Assembly: GCF_036099295.1 (NCBI RefSeq) | Contig: NZ_CP107976.1 | Span: 620,001 to 684,000, forward strand | Direction of reading: 5' to 3' | DNA length: 64,000 nt | From: Streptomyces sp. NBC_00358 | GTDB taxonomy: Bacteria; Actinomycetota; Actinomycetes; Streptomycetales; Streptomycetaceae | Shown: positions 35,448 to 44,431 of the stretch, in pieces | Numbering within the stretch: position 1 is the first letter of the stretch | Layout of the letters: the number at the start of each line of letters is the position of its first letter | Translations under genes and position numbers: made by a program | Notes under the pieces: model-generated | Databases searched by the model: none | Told to the model about the DNA's origin: nothing | The model's input: the letters and a program-made list of their open reading frames with translations, nothing else

Positions 35448-36260
35448 TCAATTGACGAAGATCCGGGTCTCCGCCTCGACGATGATCTGTTCAGGATCCG
35501 GTGCGTTCGTCAGGGTGTCCGCGTAACGCTCCGCGTCCGGGTCGGCGGCCCGGTGGGCGCGCGCGACGGCGTCCGCGACGTCGTAACGGGTGGTCCTGAG
35601 CCGGACGTCCGGACCCAGCAACGCCCAGTAGGCGGTGCCGGGTTCACCCGTGTGGTACGGCAGCCCGACACTGCCGGGGTTCACGCTGCGCAGGCCCGCC
35701 ACCGCGCGGTCGAACTGGAGGTGCGCGTGTCCGGTGACCAGGACGCGCGCGTCGATGGCCGCGGACAGATCCGCGAACCGCTCGGGCGGTGTGCCCGGCG
35801 TGACCAGTTCGTGGTCGCTGCGCGGCGAACCGTGGCAGAAGTGCGCCGGTCCGAGCCCGTCGATCTCGACGACGACCCCGAAGGGGAGGCGGTCGAGGAA
35901 GGCGATGGCCTCGGGCGAGTGCTGTGCGGCGATCCACGACTGGCGCGGGGTCTCGGCGGCCTGCGCGGCCGTGCCGATCCGGGCGGCGTAGCGGTCGCCG
36001 TTGCCGCGTACGCACAGGGCGCGCCCGCCCAGCGCGACGATCCGCTCGTACGTTTCCTGCGGCTGCGGCCCCCAGGTCAGATCGCCGCAGAGGACGACGA
36101 GGTCGGCCGCGACGACGTCCGGTTCGGCGAGCACCGCGTCGAGGGCGGGAATGTTGGCGTGCACATCGGAGAGCACGGCGACAGTGGCGACGGGCCCGTA
36201 CCGGCGTGGCGGTCCCTCCCCGTTCGCCGGACCGTGCATTTCGATGTCGTTGTCGGCCAT
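35448..36260 (-). CDS. Calcineurin-like metallophosphoesterase
   Basis: The 270-residue protein has the ordered metal-binding motifs of the family: SDVHAN (about residue 32), GDLTWG (about 58), GNGD (about 84, the GNH[D/E] site with Gly for His) and GHAHLQ (about 172), all YfcE/MJ0936-like. It should hydrolyse phosphodiesters or phosphomonoesters in the cytoplasm; the substrate is not predictable. The ATG at 36260 is set by a consensus AGGAGG 10 bases upstream. The frame continues open upstream without conservation. It is divergent from the MFS gene. Confidence 0.88.
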   Translation of the reverse strand: MADNDIEMHGPANGEGPPRRYGPVATVAVLSDVHANIPALDAVLAEPDVVAADLVVLCGDLTWGPQPQETYERIVALGGRALCVRGNGDRYAARIGTAAQAAETPRQSWIAAQHSPEAIAFLDRLPFGVVVEIDGLGPAHFCHGSPRSDHELVTPGTPPERFADLSAAIDARVLVTGHAHLQFDRAVAGLRSVNPGSVGLPYHTGEPGTAYWALLGPDVRLRTTRYDVADAVARAHRAADPDAERYADTLTNAPDPEQIIVEAETRIFVN

Positions 36261-36550
36261 CGGCGCCGATCCTCCTGGTCGCTGCGGCTTCGGAACTGTC
36301 CTGGACGGTGGCGCACAACTCCCGTGACCGGCCCCCGGTTCGGCGGCCGACGTGGACAGTGTCTCGTCCCAGCCACCTCGATGGCAGGACACCCAGGCCC
36401 TCGGCCACTTGTCGGCCCCATGCTCCTCCGGCCTACCGCTCTTCCGCCATGGGCGGCACAGCACGTGAGCCCTGCGGGTCCTTGTCGCTACGACGCGCGC
36501 GGAAGGACTCCTTCCAGGCGTTGGGCGGGGTGGCTGCTTAGCGTGACCCC

Positions 36551-38053
36551 ATGACCACCCTCCAAGCCCGGCCCGCCCCCGACAACCGGCGGTGGAAGGC
36601 GCTCGCCGTCTGTCTGACGGCGGGCTTCATCTCGTTGCTCGACACCTCGATCGTGAACGTGGCGCTGCCCTCCATGGAGCACGGGCTGGCCGCCTCGGAG
36701 GCCGCCCAGTCCTGGGTGGTCTCGGGGTACGCCCTGACCTTCGGGCTGGTGCTCGTCCCGGCGGGCCGACTGGGCGACATGCGGGGGCGGCGCCAGGCAT
36801 TCCTGGTGGGGCTGGCTCTGTTCACGCTGGCCTCGGGGGCGTGCGGTCTCGCTCCCAGCGCCTCCTGGCTGGTGCTGTTCCGGCTGATCCAGGGCACGGC
36901 GGCGGGCATGGTCGCCCCGCAGACCTCGGGGCTGATCCAGCAGATGTTCCAGGGTGCCGAGCGGGCCAAGGCCTTCGGCCTGCTGGGCAGTGTCATCGGG
37001 ATCTCGACGGCGGCGGGCCCGCTGGTGGGCGGTGTGCTGATCGACGCCGTGGGCACCGACGACGGCTGGCGCTGGGTGTTCTTCGTCAACCTGCCCATCG
37101 GAGTGGCCGCGTTCGTCGCGGGACTGCGGCTGCTGCCCCGGTTCCCGGCGTCGACGGGCAAGCGGGAGCAGTTCGACGCGTTCGGCGTCCTGCTCCTCGG
37201 CGCCGCCGTACTCGCACTCATGCTGCCGCTGGTGCAGGAGCAGCAGTGGACCGGGCGGCTGAAGTGGGCGCTGCTGCCGGTGGCCGCGCTGCTGCTGGCC
37301 GCGTTCTGGGCGTGGGAGCGGCGGCAGGGACGGCGCGGGCAGGCTCCGCTGGTCGATCTGAACCTGTTCTCCCTGCGCTCCTTCACACTCGGCTCCCTGA
37401 TCAGCCTGACCTACTTCGCGGGCTTCACCACGGTCTTCTTCGTCTACTCCCTGTTCCTGCAGAACACGGCCGGATACAGCGCGCTGGCAGCCGGTGTCTC
37501 GGTGCTGCCGTTCGCGGCCGCCTCCGCGGTCGGCGCGGCGATCGGTGGGCGGCTGGTGATGCGTCACGGGCGCAAGCTGGTCGTCTTCGGCCTCCTCGCG
37601 GTGGTGGTCGGGCTGCTCGGGGTGGTCGTGGCGGTGCAGTTGGCACCCCTGCAGAACGCCGGGTGGGCCACGGCCCTGCCGATGGTCGTCGCCGGGATCG
37701 GCTCGGGTCTCACGGTCTCCCCCAACACGACGCTCACACTCACCCGCGTCCCCGTGCAGCGGGCCGGCGCGGCCGGCGGGGTGCTGCAGACGGGGCAGCG
37801 CATCGGTTCGGCGGCCGGGATCGCCGTGGTGGGCGCGGTGTACTTCGCGCATCAGGCCGCCCATGGCCGCTCCGTGACGGCCATTCAGCTCGGGCTGCTC
37901 ACCGCCGTCGGCATGAGCGTGATCGCGCTGCTGCTGGCCGTCGCCGACCTGCGCGTACGCCAGGCGCACCCCGAGACGGAGCGGGCCGCGGAGACCCCCC
38001 GGCGGGGTTTCGAGGAGGGCGGCGCCGAGGAAATGGCCGGGCGCGGTCGCTGA
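36551..38053 (+). CDS. MFS drug exporter, DHA2 (14-TM, EmrB/QacA) family
   Basis: This 500-residue membrane protein has about 14 hydrophobic segments. The DHA2 signature LDTSIVNVALP lies in TM1 (about residue 30), motif A GRLGDMRGRRQ in the loop between TM2 and TM3, and motif C-like GSVIGISTAAGPLVGGVL in TM5. It should export small toxic compounds by proton antiport. The start codon has no clear ribosome site; a TAGCGT-like box a few bases upstream hints at a very short leader. No TetR-type regulator lies next to it. Nothing ties it to the polyketide cluster 17 kb away. Confidence 0.92.
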   Translation: MTTLQARPAPDNRRWKALAVCLTAGFISLLDTSIVNVALPSMEHGLAASEAAQSWVVSGYALTFGLVLVPAGRLGDMRGRRQAFLVGLALFTLASGACGLAPSASWLVLFRLIQGTAAGMVAPQTSGLIQQMFQGAERAKAFGLLGSVIGISTAAGPLVGGVLIDAVGTDDGWRWVFFVNLPIGVAAFVAGLRLLPRFPASTGKREQFDAFGVLLLGAAVLALMLPLVQEQQWTGRLKWALLPVAALLLAAFWAWERRQGRRGQAPLVDLNLFSLRSFTLGSLISLTYFAGFTTVFFVYSLFLQNTAGYSALAAGVSVLPFAAASAVGAAIGGRLVMRHGRKLVVFGLLAVVVGLLGVVVAVQLAPLQNAGWATALPMVVAGIGSGLTVSPNTTLTLTRVPVQRAGAAGGVLQTGQRIGSAAGIAVVGAVYFAHQAAHGRSVTAIQLGLLTAVGMSVIALLLAVADLRVRQAHPETERAAETPRRGFEEGGAEEMAGRGR

Positions 38054-38154
38054 AGGGCACGACCTCGGGCGCGGCTCCCCGTTCCCCTCGCACGGGTTCG
38101 CCACGGGAACGACGGCCGGTCGGGGGGTACTTCGGCAGAACCGTGGTGCCAGAG

Positions 38155-38192
38155 GTCCCGGGCACGAGGTCGGTGACCCCGCGGCCCGGGAC
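38155..38192. terminator. Weak convergent terminator candidate
   Basis: A 9-bp perfect repeat (GTCCCGGGC / GCCCGGGAC) with a 20-base loop sits between the convergent MFS gene and the membrane protein gene. Confidence 0.4.
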
Positions 38193-38205
38193 GGGACACC
38201 AGCGG

Positions 38206-38847
38206 CTACGCGAGTCCGGTGTCCACACGACGCCAACGTGCCTCGTCCCGCAAGTTCAGCCCGTACCGGACGCCGAGCGCGACGGCGGTGCCCACGGCCG
38301 TCGTCCACGCCGCCCCGCCACCGTCGAAGAGCCACCCCCACAGGGCCGCCAGCCAGGGAATCTCAAGGAGGAGCACGAACCTGCCGTGGACCGCGGTTCC
38401 GCCAACGGCCTTGGCACGCCGAATCATCCAGGCACCGAGGAACAGGGGTCCCAACGCCAGCAGGGCCACGACAATGATCGTCCAGAAGGCGGCCGGCCCG
38501 TCGTCCTCGTCCTCCCCACCGGTGCTTCCCCCCTGCACGTGGCTGTCGGCGAGCTCGTAGTAGGCCGCCGCTCCACCGATCGTCGCGGCGGCCGCGGCAG
38601 CGGCGGCGGCAGGCTGGACCCACGGCTGTGCGGGGGCGTCTGCGGCTCGGGGGGCGTCGGCCACCACATAGTCGTAGTCGTACCGCTCGGCGGGGCCGAG
38701 TCGGTGGTTCTCGGTGAAGGCGTTGCCGTGCGCGTCGTGGCGAGTCGTCTCGTGGACGGCGCCGTTCGTGTCGTTGTACCGCTCTCGACGGTACTTCCCA
38801 GGGTGCAGTACCTGGTTCGGTTCTGCGACGTACCGTTCCTGATCCAC
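38206..38847 (-). CDS. Predicted membrane protein of unknown function
   Basis: The GTG at 38847 is chosen because GAGAGGGG lies just upstream and the sequence before it (frame open to 38973) is low quality. The 213-residue product has a charged, tyrosine-rich N-terminal third (YVAEPNQVLHPGKYRRERYND), an Ala-rich run, an acidic Gly/Glu/Asp linker (GGEDEDDG), and then two to three membrane segments at about 120-141, 152-171 and 175-192. The C-terminus ends LRDEARWRRVDTGLA. No family is recognised. The N-terminal part is probably cytoplasmic or extracellular and disordered. Confidence 0.7.
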   Translation of the reverse strand: MDQERYVAEPNQVLHPGKYRRERYNDTNGAVHETTRHDAHGNAFTENHRLGPAERYDYDYVVADAPRAADAPAQPWVQPAAAAAAAAATIGGAAAYYELADSHVQGGSTGGEDEDDGPAAFWTIIVVALLALGPLFLGAWMIRRAKAVGGTAVHGRFVLLLEIPWLAALWGWLFDGGGAAWTTAVGTAVALGVRYGLNLRDEARWRRVDTGLA

Positions 38848-39130
38848 CGAGCCCCTCTCGGACCTGAAGGCCGAATGACGACCGCCTCGGATTATGCACC
38901 GCGGGTCGCACTCGGCACGGATCGGGCCCCCGGGCCACACCCCGGCCCCAGTTGGCGTGTCGCACCGCGCCACGACGGTGTGTGTAACAGCAACGTATTA
39001 GCGGGTGGCCGGGCGGAACGGCGCGTCGACTGCGCGGCTCTTGCCTGTCAGAAACGAACCGCTCGCACCGACTTGCACCGACTCGTTCCGAGCGCGGCCG
39101 GTACCGCCCACCGATACTGAGGAAGAAACG

Positions 39131-39790
39131 ATGCGTGCCTACAAGCTCACCTTCGCCGCCCTGGCCGTCACCGCGGGTCTTTCGCTCACCGCCTGCCAGA
39201 GCGACGTTGACGGCAAGGGCCCGAGCAGCCCGTCGCCGGCGTCGACCGGATCGTCCGCGTCTCCCTCGGGCGGCGTTCCGGGCTCGGGCGGTTCGGCGAA
39301 CCGGAGCGGAGGGAAGGGGGCCGGCGGGAAGGGTACGACCGCCGGGACCGGCTCGGGCACGACCGGCAAGGTCGCCAGGTGCCGCACCGACGAGCTGGAG
39401 ATCACGGCGAAGGACGGCACCATCGACGGCGACCCCGACGGCACCGTCACCGTACGACTGAAGAACCGCGGGGGCCGGGACTGCGCGATCTCCGGGTACG
39501 CGGGCGTCGACCTGAAGACCGACTCGGGCTCCCTGTCGGCGAAGCGGACCGGTGAGCACGCCAACCCGGCCGTCCTCAAGAACGGCGCGTCGACGGCGTT
39601 CGGCATCAACTACCCGCTCAACAAGTCGGGCGGGTCCGGCGTCCGCGTCACGGGGCTGCTGGTGACCCCGCCGAACGAGACGAAGACGGTCGCCCTCGCC
39701 TGGCCGGGCGCCGCCACCCTGCCCGTCACGGACGGCACCGGCACCCCGGTGAAGGTCGGCCCGGTCGGTAACGCCGGCCAGGGCGGCTGA
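39131..39790 (+). CDS. DUF4232-domain lipoprotein
   Basis: The 219-residue protein has a lipobox (SLTAC, Cys near residue 22) and then a Ser/Gly/Thr-rich flexible linker (about 25-78). A beta-sandwich domain of the DUF4232 type follows (about 80-210): CRTDELEI at its start, NRGGRDCAISGYAGVDL in the middle, LLVTPPNETK near the end. The two Cys could form a disulphide. Such proteins are abundant in Streptomyces and unassigned. ATG 39131 is preceded by GAGGAAG. Transcription likely ends at the hairpin 39844-39872. Confidence 0.88.
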   Translation: MRAYKLTFAALAVTAGLSLTACQSDVDGKGPSSPSPASTGSSASPSGGVPGSGGSANRSGGKGAGGKGTTAGTGSGTTGKVARCRTDELEITAKDGTIDGDPDGTVTVRLKNRGGRDCAISGYAGVDLKTDSGSLSAKRTGEHANPAVLKNGASTAFGINYPLNKSGGSGVRVTGLLVTPPNETKTVALAWPGAATLPVTDGTGTPVKVGPVGNAGQGG

Positions 39791-40120
39791 CCGTACGCCC
39801 CTGACGTAGTGACCCGCTCGGTTGCCGACGCGGGTGATGGGTTGCGCGGCCAGTGACACCCCCTGGCCGCGCTTCCCTGGGGACCATCACCGATCACCGG
39901 TGACCGACCGGCTCGCCGGGACGAGCCGCTGTGTGTCCAAAGGGATCTGGCATCGCGGCGACAGGACCGAAGCCACAGGTGCATCCCGGTACGACGACCT
40001 GCCGGTGACCGGCGGTCCGCCGCTGTCCGGGTGAATCCGGCCGCGTGGTGAGCGGCAGTGGACGAGTCTGCGGGAAGGCCCTTGCGGAGACCGGACAACC
40101 GATGGGCAGGGAGCGTCCCG
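39791..40120. other. 330-bp intergenic stretch, lipoprotein to GYD gene
   Basis: It contains the terminator hairpin at 39844-39872 and a CACCGGTG-centred near-palindrome at about 39895. No gene is supported. The next gene's promoter must lie in the right half but is not obvious. Confidence 0.5.
39844..39872 (+). terminator. Terminator after the DUF4232 lipoprotein gene
   Basis: A perfect 10-bp inverted repeat (GCGCGGCCAG / CTGGCCGCGC) with a 9-base loop, 53 bases past the stop. Confidence 0.75.
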
Positions 40121-40441
40121 ATGCCGAAGTTCCTCATCCAGGCGACCTATACGACCGAGGGCACCAAGGGGCTGCTCCAGGAGGGCGCGAGTGGCCGCCG
40201 CGCAGCCGTCGAACAGGTCGTCACCGGCCTCGGCGGCACGGTCGAGGCCATGTACTTCGCCTTCGGCGAGGACGACATCGTCCTCATCGTCGACTTCCCC
40301 GACCCGGTGTCCATGGCCGCCGTCAGCCTCACCGTCAAGGCCAGCGGAGCCCTTCGCACCCGGGCCACCCCGCTCCTCACCCTCGACGAGATCGACGAGG
40401 CCGCCCGCCGACAGGTCGCCTTCCGCGTACCTGGCGCGTAG
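40121..40441 (+). CDS. GYD-domain protein
   Basis: This small 106-residue protein matches the GYD family (PF08734), relatives of the dimeric alpha/beta barrel group. Recognisable parts are MPKFLIQATYTTEGTKGLL at the N-terminus, LGGTVEAMYFAFGEDDIVLI in the middle and TPLLTLDEIDEA near the end. ATG 40121 is chosen because conservation starts there and GGGAG lies upstream; the frame is open from 40058. Its biochemical role is unknown. It is convergent with the deacetylase gene. Confidence 0.85.
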   Translation: MPKFLIQATYTTEGTKGLLQEGASGRRAAVEQVVTGLGGTVEAMYFAFGEDDIVLIVDFPDPVSMAAVSLTVKASGALRTRATPLLTLDEIDEAARRQVAFRVPGA

Positions 40442-40545
40442 CGGACGGAGCGGGGCACCGTCGCGGGCGGGCAGTCAGGCAGTCTGCTCGGTGTACCCGG
40501 TGCCGAGACCGGGGCCTGGAACGCCGTGACGGCCAGGGCCGGGGA

Positions 40546-41319
40546 TCAGCGTACCGGGAAGCCGAAGGAGTAACCCTGCTCCTTGAGCCAGGGGAGGATC
40601 CGGCGCAGGGCCTCGACGGTCTGGGAGCGGTCGCCGCCCGCGTCGTGGAAGAGGAGCGTCGGCCCGTTGGGGAGCTCCCGCTCGACGGTGGCGACGACGG
40701 CGTCCGTGCCCGGCCGCTCGAAGTCCTTGGAGTCCACGTTCCAGCCCAGTGGGCGCATGCCCCGGGAGGCGGCCAGCTTGCGGCTGTAGGGCGTGAAAGC
40801 CCCGCCGGGTGCCCGGTAGTACACCGGCCGTACGCCCCCGGACGCCTCGGTGATCATGCGTTCGGCGTCGAGTATCTGCTGCGACTGGTAGGCCTGGGGC
40901 TTGGTGTCCATGGTGGTGTCGTGCGACACCGAGTGGTCGCACAGCCGGTGGCCTGCCTTGACCACCTTCTTCACGAGGTCCGGGTGGGCCTGCGCCTGCG
41001 TTCCCACCATGCAGAACGTGGCCTTCACTCCGTACTCCCGCAGCACTTCGAGCACTTGAGGGGTCCATACGGGGTCGGGGCCGTCGTCGATGGTGATGTT
41101 GACGCCGTGCGCCCCCTTGTCCGAGGCGTGGACTATGGTCACCGCCACCGGCTTGACGCCGCTTCCCGGCGTGGCGGACGCGGTCGCGTGAGGCGACACG
41201 GCACCCACGGCACCGGCCTGCGCGGTCCACACCGAGGCACCGACGGTCAGCACCGTCACCCCGAGCGCCGCCCCGACGACCTTGCCGTACCAGCCCCGCC
41301 CACCACCGTGCCGTGCCAT
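40546..41319 (-). CDS. Polysaccharide deacetylase (NodB/CE4), membrane-anchored or secreted
   Basis: The 257-residue protein has a basic N-terminus and one hydrophobic segment (about 12-35), then a CE4 domain. Motif 1 is TIDDGPDP (Asp base and metal Asp, about residue 75), motif 2 HSVSHD (metal His pair, about 128), motif 3 RAPGGAFTPYSR (about 165), motif 4 in GWNVDSKDF and motif 5 LLFHDAGGD. It should remove N-acetyl groups from peptidoglycan, chitin oligomers or a surface glycan outside the cell. ATG 41319 places MARHGGGRGW directly before the hydrophobic stretch; an in-frame ATG 54 bases earlier is less likely. Confidence 0.92.
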   Translation of the reverse strand: MARHGGGRGWYGKVVGAALGVTVLTVGASVWTAQAGAVGAVSPHATASATPGSGVKPVAVTIVHASDKGAHGVNITIDDGPDPVWTPQVLEVLREYGVKATFCMVGTQAQAHPDLVKKVVKAGHRLCDHSVSHDTTMDTKPQAYQSQQILDAERMITEASGGVRPVYYRAPGGAFTPYSRKLAASRGMRPLGWNVDSKDFERPGTDAVVATVERELPNGPTLLFHDAGGDRSQTVEALRRILPWLKEQGYSFGFPVR

Positions 41320-41539
41320 GTCCGCCCCGCTTTCGCGCAGTTCCTTGCCGATCCCTGGTCGTCCTGCGACCACTTGGCAGGACGAGAGACAACGGCCGTG
41401 GGATGCGTCTGTTACCGATCAAGGACAATTCCGGGGTGGTCCGCGGACAACTCGGCGAGTGGCGACCACCACCCGAGGGGTCCCCGCCGACCGCAACAGC
41501 CGTCGGAGCATTGTCAGTGCCGGGTGGCAGCATCGGAGC

Positions 41540-43489
41540 ATGACGGACATCACGGCATTCGACTGGCGGTCCTTCCTGCTCAAGTGGAGCGGGGAGTGGG
41601 CGGATTCACTTGAGGACGGCGAGAGCCGGGGAGATGACGACGAGGTCGCGCGGCAAGCGCGATGGCTGGGCTTCCCGCCCGCCTCAGAGGAACGGATCGC
41701 GGCCATGGAGGAGCGCCTCGGCCTGCGGATGCCGCCGTCGTACCGGGAGTTCCTCAAGGTCAGCGACGGGTGGCGGCACGCCGGCGGGTTCGTCTGGCTT
41801 CTCGCGGGGACCGAGGACGCTCGCTGGCACAACAACGAGTCGGGTCTGGCGGACATGTGCGAGGAGGAGCTGGACGAGGACTCCGGGCCCGAGGAGTGGC
41901 GGGAGGCCGACCTGTGGCGACGAGGGTTGCAGCTCGACGTCGAGTCCGACATCACCCATGTCCTCCTGGATCCCGAGGACATGGACGAGGACGGCGAGTG
42001 GGCCGTGTACACGTGGGCGAGTTGGCGGGCCGCGCCGCCCGAGCGGTTCGCGAACTTCCTTGAGTTCATGCGGGAGATGCACCGGGAGTTCCACAGACTT
42101 CGGGCGCGGCCGGGCGACGGAGAGGCCGGGTTCGCCAACGACACGACGCGACAGCTGGACACCTTGGTGGAAGAAGCCCGGCTGGAGGCGCTGGGCGGCG
42201 GCTGGGAACAGGCCGGGCAGGCGCTGGACGAGGCCAAGGAGTACGGCAGGCCGCGCGCCGCCGGGCTGGGCGACCAGATACGCCGTCTTCTCGGGCAGAC
42301 CTCCATGGTGTACTTCGAGGGCCTGGTGACGGACCCTCGGTACGCTCCCGAGCTGCTGCCGTCGCTGGTCGCCGAGCAAGCGGCGCACTCGTACTGGGCC
42401 GAGTCCACGCTGCCGTTCCATTTGCGGGGCGCCGACGACAACACGCTGTCGCTGGCTCACTCGACGCTGGACCAGGTGAGGAGCGGCACGTACCGGTACA
42501 CGGCGGCCGGACCGTTCGGGGAGGCGGTCGAACGCGCACGGGAGATGGCGCGGTGGGGAGACACCGACGCGGCATGGCGGACGCTGATGGACGCTCTGCC
42601 GTTGTGGGAGCCGCTGGGGCCGGACCATCTGGCACCGCTGGGGTGGGTGGCCGACCCCCTGCTCGGGCCGCTGCTGACCCCGGAGCGGGGCCGGGAGCTG
42701 CTGTCCACGCCGAGGGGCGGCCAGGCGGGTGAGGCACCGAGGCCGGCTGCCGGGCTCGACCCGGGCGACTTGGCCTGGCTCGCGGAACCGGAACCGGGCG
42801 ACGACCGAGCGTCCTTCCGGTTCGTCCTGGTGGAGGGGGTGGAGCCTGAACAGTTGCCCGGACGTCTCACGGACGGGGACGACACCGTTCTGGAAGAGCC
42901 CTTGACCTTCTGGGAGGCGTACCGCAGGTCGCGGCACAGCCAGGAGCAATTCTCGTCCTACGACGACAGGGCTCTCATGGCGGTCGGCCGGGCGGGCCCG
43001 GGTTGGAGCTTCGCTTTCGACGGCGATCCCGCCCCGTTCGACCAGCGACGGTTCGTGTCCCCGGCCGTGGCCGCCAGCGAGGGCACACGCGCTGTGGTGG
43101 TGTGGAGCGGTCTGACGACGCGACACGGGAAGCCGTTCTTCCACCTTTCGGTGGCGCGAGACGGCGTCGAGCAGTACGGATTCACGTACACCGACGAAGG
43201 GATCCGGCAGAGCGGGGAGATACCGCGGGCACTGGATCCGAGCCGGTACTTCGATGCCCTGGAGGACGGTGCCGAGGCGGAAAGGTCGTTGCTGGAAGCG
43301 CTGACCAGGGAGTTCGGTGTTCGTCTGCCACGTCACGCGATCCGGAACGGGCAGCTTCACACGCTCACCACCCGTTCCTGGACGCGGCCGCCGGGGGACG
43401 GCGAGGCGTACATGGTGGTCCGGGTGACTCCGGGAGACGCGCGCCCGGCGGACGGCCGACGGACGGAGGAGGACGGGCCGGGGAGTTGA
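41540..43489 (+). CDS. SMI1/KNR4 (SUKH) family protein with extra C-terminal domain
   Basis: This 649-residue protein has an N-terminal SUKH domain (about 50-190) with the family's RIAAMEERLGLRMPPSYREF and LKVSDGW segments. SUKH proteins are often immunity proteins of contact-dependent or polymorphic toxins. A helical region follows (about 205-420), rich in Arg/Glu and including HRLRARPGDG and EARLEALGGGWEQAGQAL. The C-terminal part (about 430-630; RFVLVEGVEPEQL, ALMAVGRAGPGWSFAF) resembles the DUF6461 fold found in Streptomyces proteins. It is strongly acidic and has no signal peptide. No toxin gene lies alongside, so the immunity role is only a family-based suggestion. Confidence 0.8.
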   Translation: MTDITAFDWRSFLLKWSGEWADSLEDGESRGDDDEVARQARWLGFPPASEERIAAMEERLGLRMPPSYREFLKVSDGWRHAGGFVWLLAGTEDARWHNNESGLADMCEEELDEDSGPEEWREADLWRRGLQLDVESDITHVLLDPEDMDEDGEWAVYTWASWRAAPPERFANFLEFMREMHREFHRLRARPGDGEAGFANDTTRQLDTLVEEARLEALGGGWEQAGQALDEAKEYGRPRAAGLGDQIRRLLGQTSMVYFEGLVTDPRYAPELLPSLVAEQAAHSYWAESTLPFHLRGADDNTLSLAHSTLDQVRSGTYRYTAAGPFGEAVERAREMARWGDTDAAWRTLMDALPLWEPLGPDHLAPLGWVADPLLGPLLTPERGRELLSTPRGGQAGEAPRPAAGLDPGDLAWLAEPEPGDDRASFRFVLVEGVEPEQLPGRLTDGDDTVLEEPLTFWEAYRRSRHSQEQFSSYDDRALMAVGRAGPGWSFAFDGDPAPFDQRRFVSPAVAASEGTRAVVVWSGLTTRHGKPFFHLSVARDGVEQYGFTYTDEGIRQSGEIPRALDPSRYFDALEDGAEAERSLLEALTREFGVRLPRHAIRNGQLHTLTTRSWTRPPGDGEAYMVVRVTPGDARPADGRRTEEDGPGS

Positions 43490-43631
43490 TGGAGACCGGT
43501 CGTGCCGTCCCGGCTCGTCGCGGTGCTGTGCCGTCCCGGATTGGATTCGTCGTGCGCGGCCTTCAGCGACCGCGGATCGAGACGCCGCGGGACAACGCCG
43601 CCATGCGGGAGATCAGTTATCGTGCGCCGCC

Positions 43632-44219
43632 ATGGGTGAACTCATATTGATCAGGCACGGCCAGACCGAGTGGAGTCTGTCGGGCCGGCACGCCGGCCGC
43701 ACCGATGTTCCGCTGACCGAGGCAGGCGAGGCCGCGGCCGAATCGCTCGCCCCGAGGCTTGCCGAACGCGATCTGGTCGCCGTGTTCAGCAGCCCGCTGA
43801 GCCGTGCCGTGCGGACCGCCGAGCTGGCGGGTCTGACCGGCGTACGGGCCGATCCCGACCTGGTGGAGTGGGACTACGGCGGCTACGAGGGCCTGACCGC
43901 GGCGCAGATCCGGGAGACGAGGCCCGGCTGGGAACTGTGGCGGGACGGTGTCGTTCCCGGCGACTCGGCCCACCCGGGCGAGCGGCTCCGGCAGGTGGCA
44001 GCGCGAACGGACGCGGTACTGGAGCGCGTCCGGCCGCTGTTGGACGAGGGCGACGTCGCCGTTGTCGCCCACGGTCATCTGGCACGCGTGCTCACCGTGC
44101 GCTGGCTCGGGCTCGACGCGTCCGCCGCCCGGCTGCTCGGCCACCCGCATCCGGGCACTCTCGGCTTCCTGGCCACCGAGGAGGAGCAGCCCTTCATCGC
44201 CGCCTGGAACGTCCCGTAG
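43632..44219 (+). CDS. Histidine phosphatase family protein (phosphoglycerate-mutase-like)
   Basis: This is a 195-residue branch-1 histidine phosphatase. The RHG motif ILIRHGQTEW holds the phospho-accepting His at about residue 9. The second basic triad part is VVAHGHLARVL (about 140). SSPLSRAVRTAELAG and EWDYGGYEGLT are also typical of small acid phosphatases of the CobC/PhoE kind. The substrate cannot be stated. The ATG lies soon after the upstream gene (142 bp) and has no good ribosome site. Confidence 0.9.
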   Translation: MGELILIRHGQTEWSLSGRHAGRTDVPLTEAGEAAAESLAPRLAERDLVAVFSSPLSRAVRTAELAGLTGVRADPDLVEWDYGGYEGLTAAQIRETRPGWELWRDGVVPGDSAHPGERLRQVAARTDAVLERVRPLLDEGDVAVVAHGHLARVLTVRWLGLDASAARLLGHPHPGTLGFLATEEEQPFIAAWNVP

Positions 44220-44431
44220 CGACAGTCACCTGGTCACGACCGGCCACGAGCGGCCACGACGGTCGAACGGGAAGAACCCGGTCAGCTTCGTGATCGGGTG
44301 GAACGCGGGCGCTGCCTGGACGACCGCGGCCTCCCCCGTGGAGACGCGGAACGCAAGTGGGCGGCGTACGCCGACGCGATGTCGGAGTGCGCCGCCCAGG
44401 GCAGGCGAGCCGCGCGGGGCGGCCGTCGCGG

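Noticed and set aside
35448..36260. Inactive phosphoesterase, because GNHD is GNGD
   Set aside because: This substitution is common in active YfcE-like members and all other metal sites are present.
36551..38053. MFS exporter as self-resistance gene of the polyketide pathway
   Set aside because: It is 17 kb away with unrelated genes and terminators between; nothing in sequence links them.
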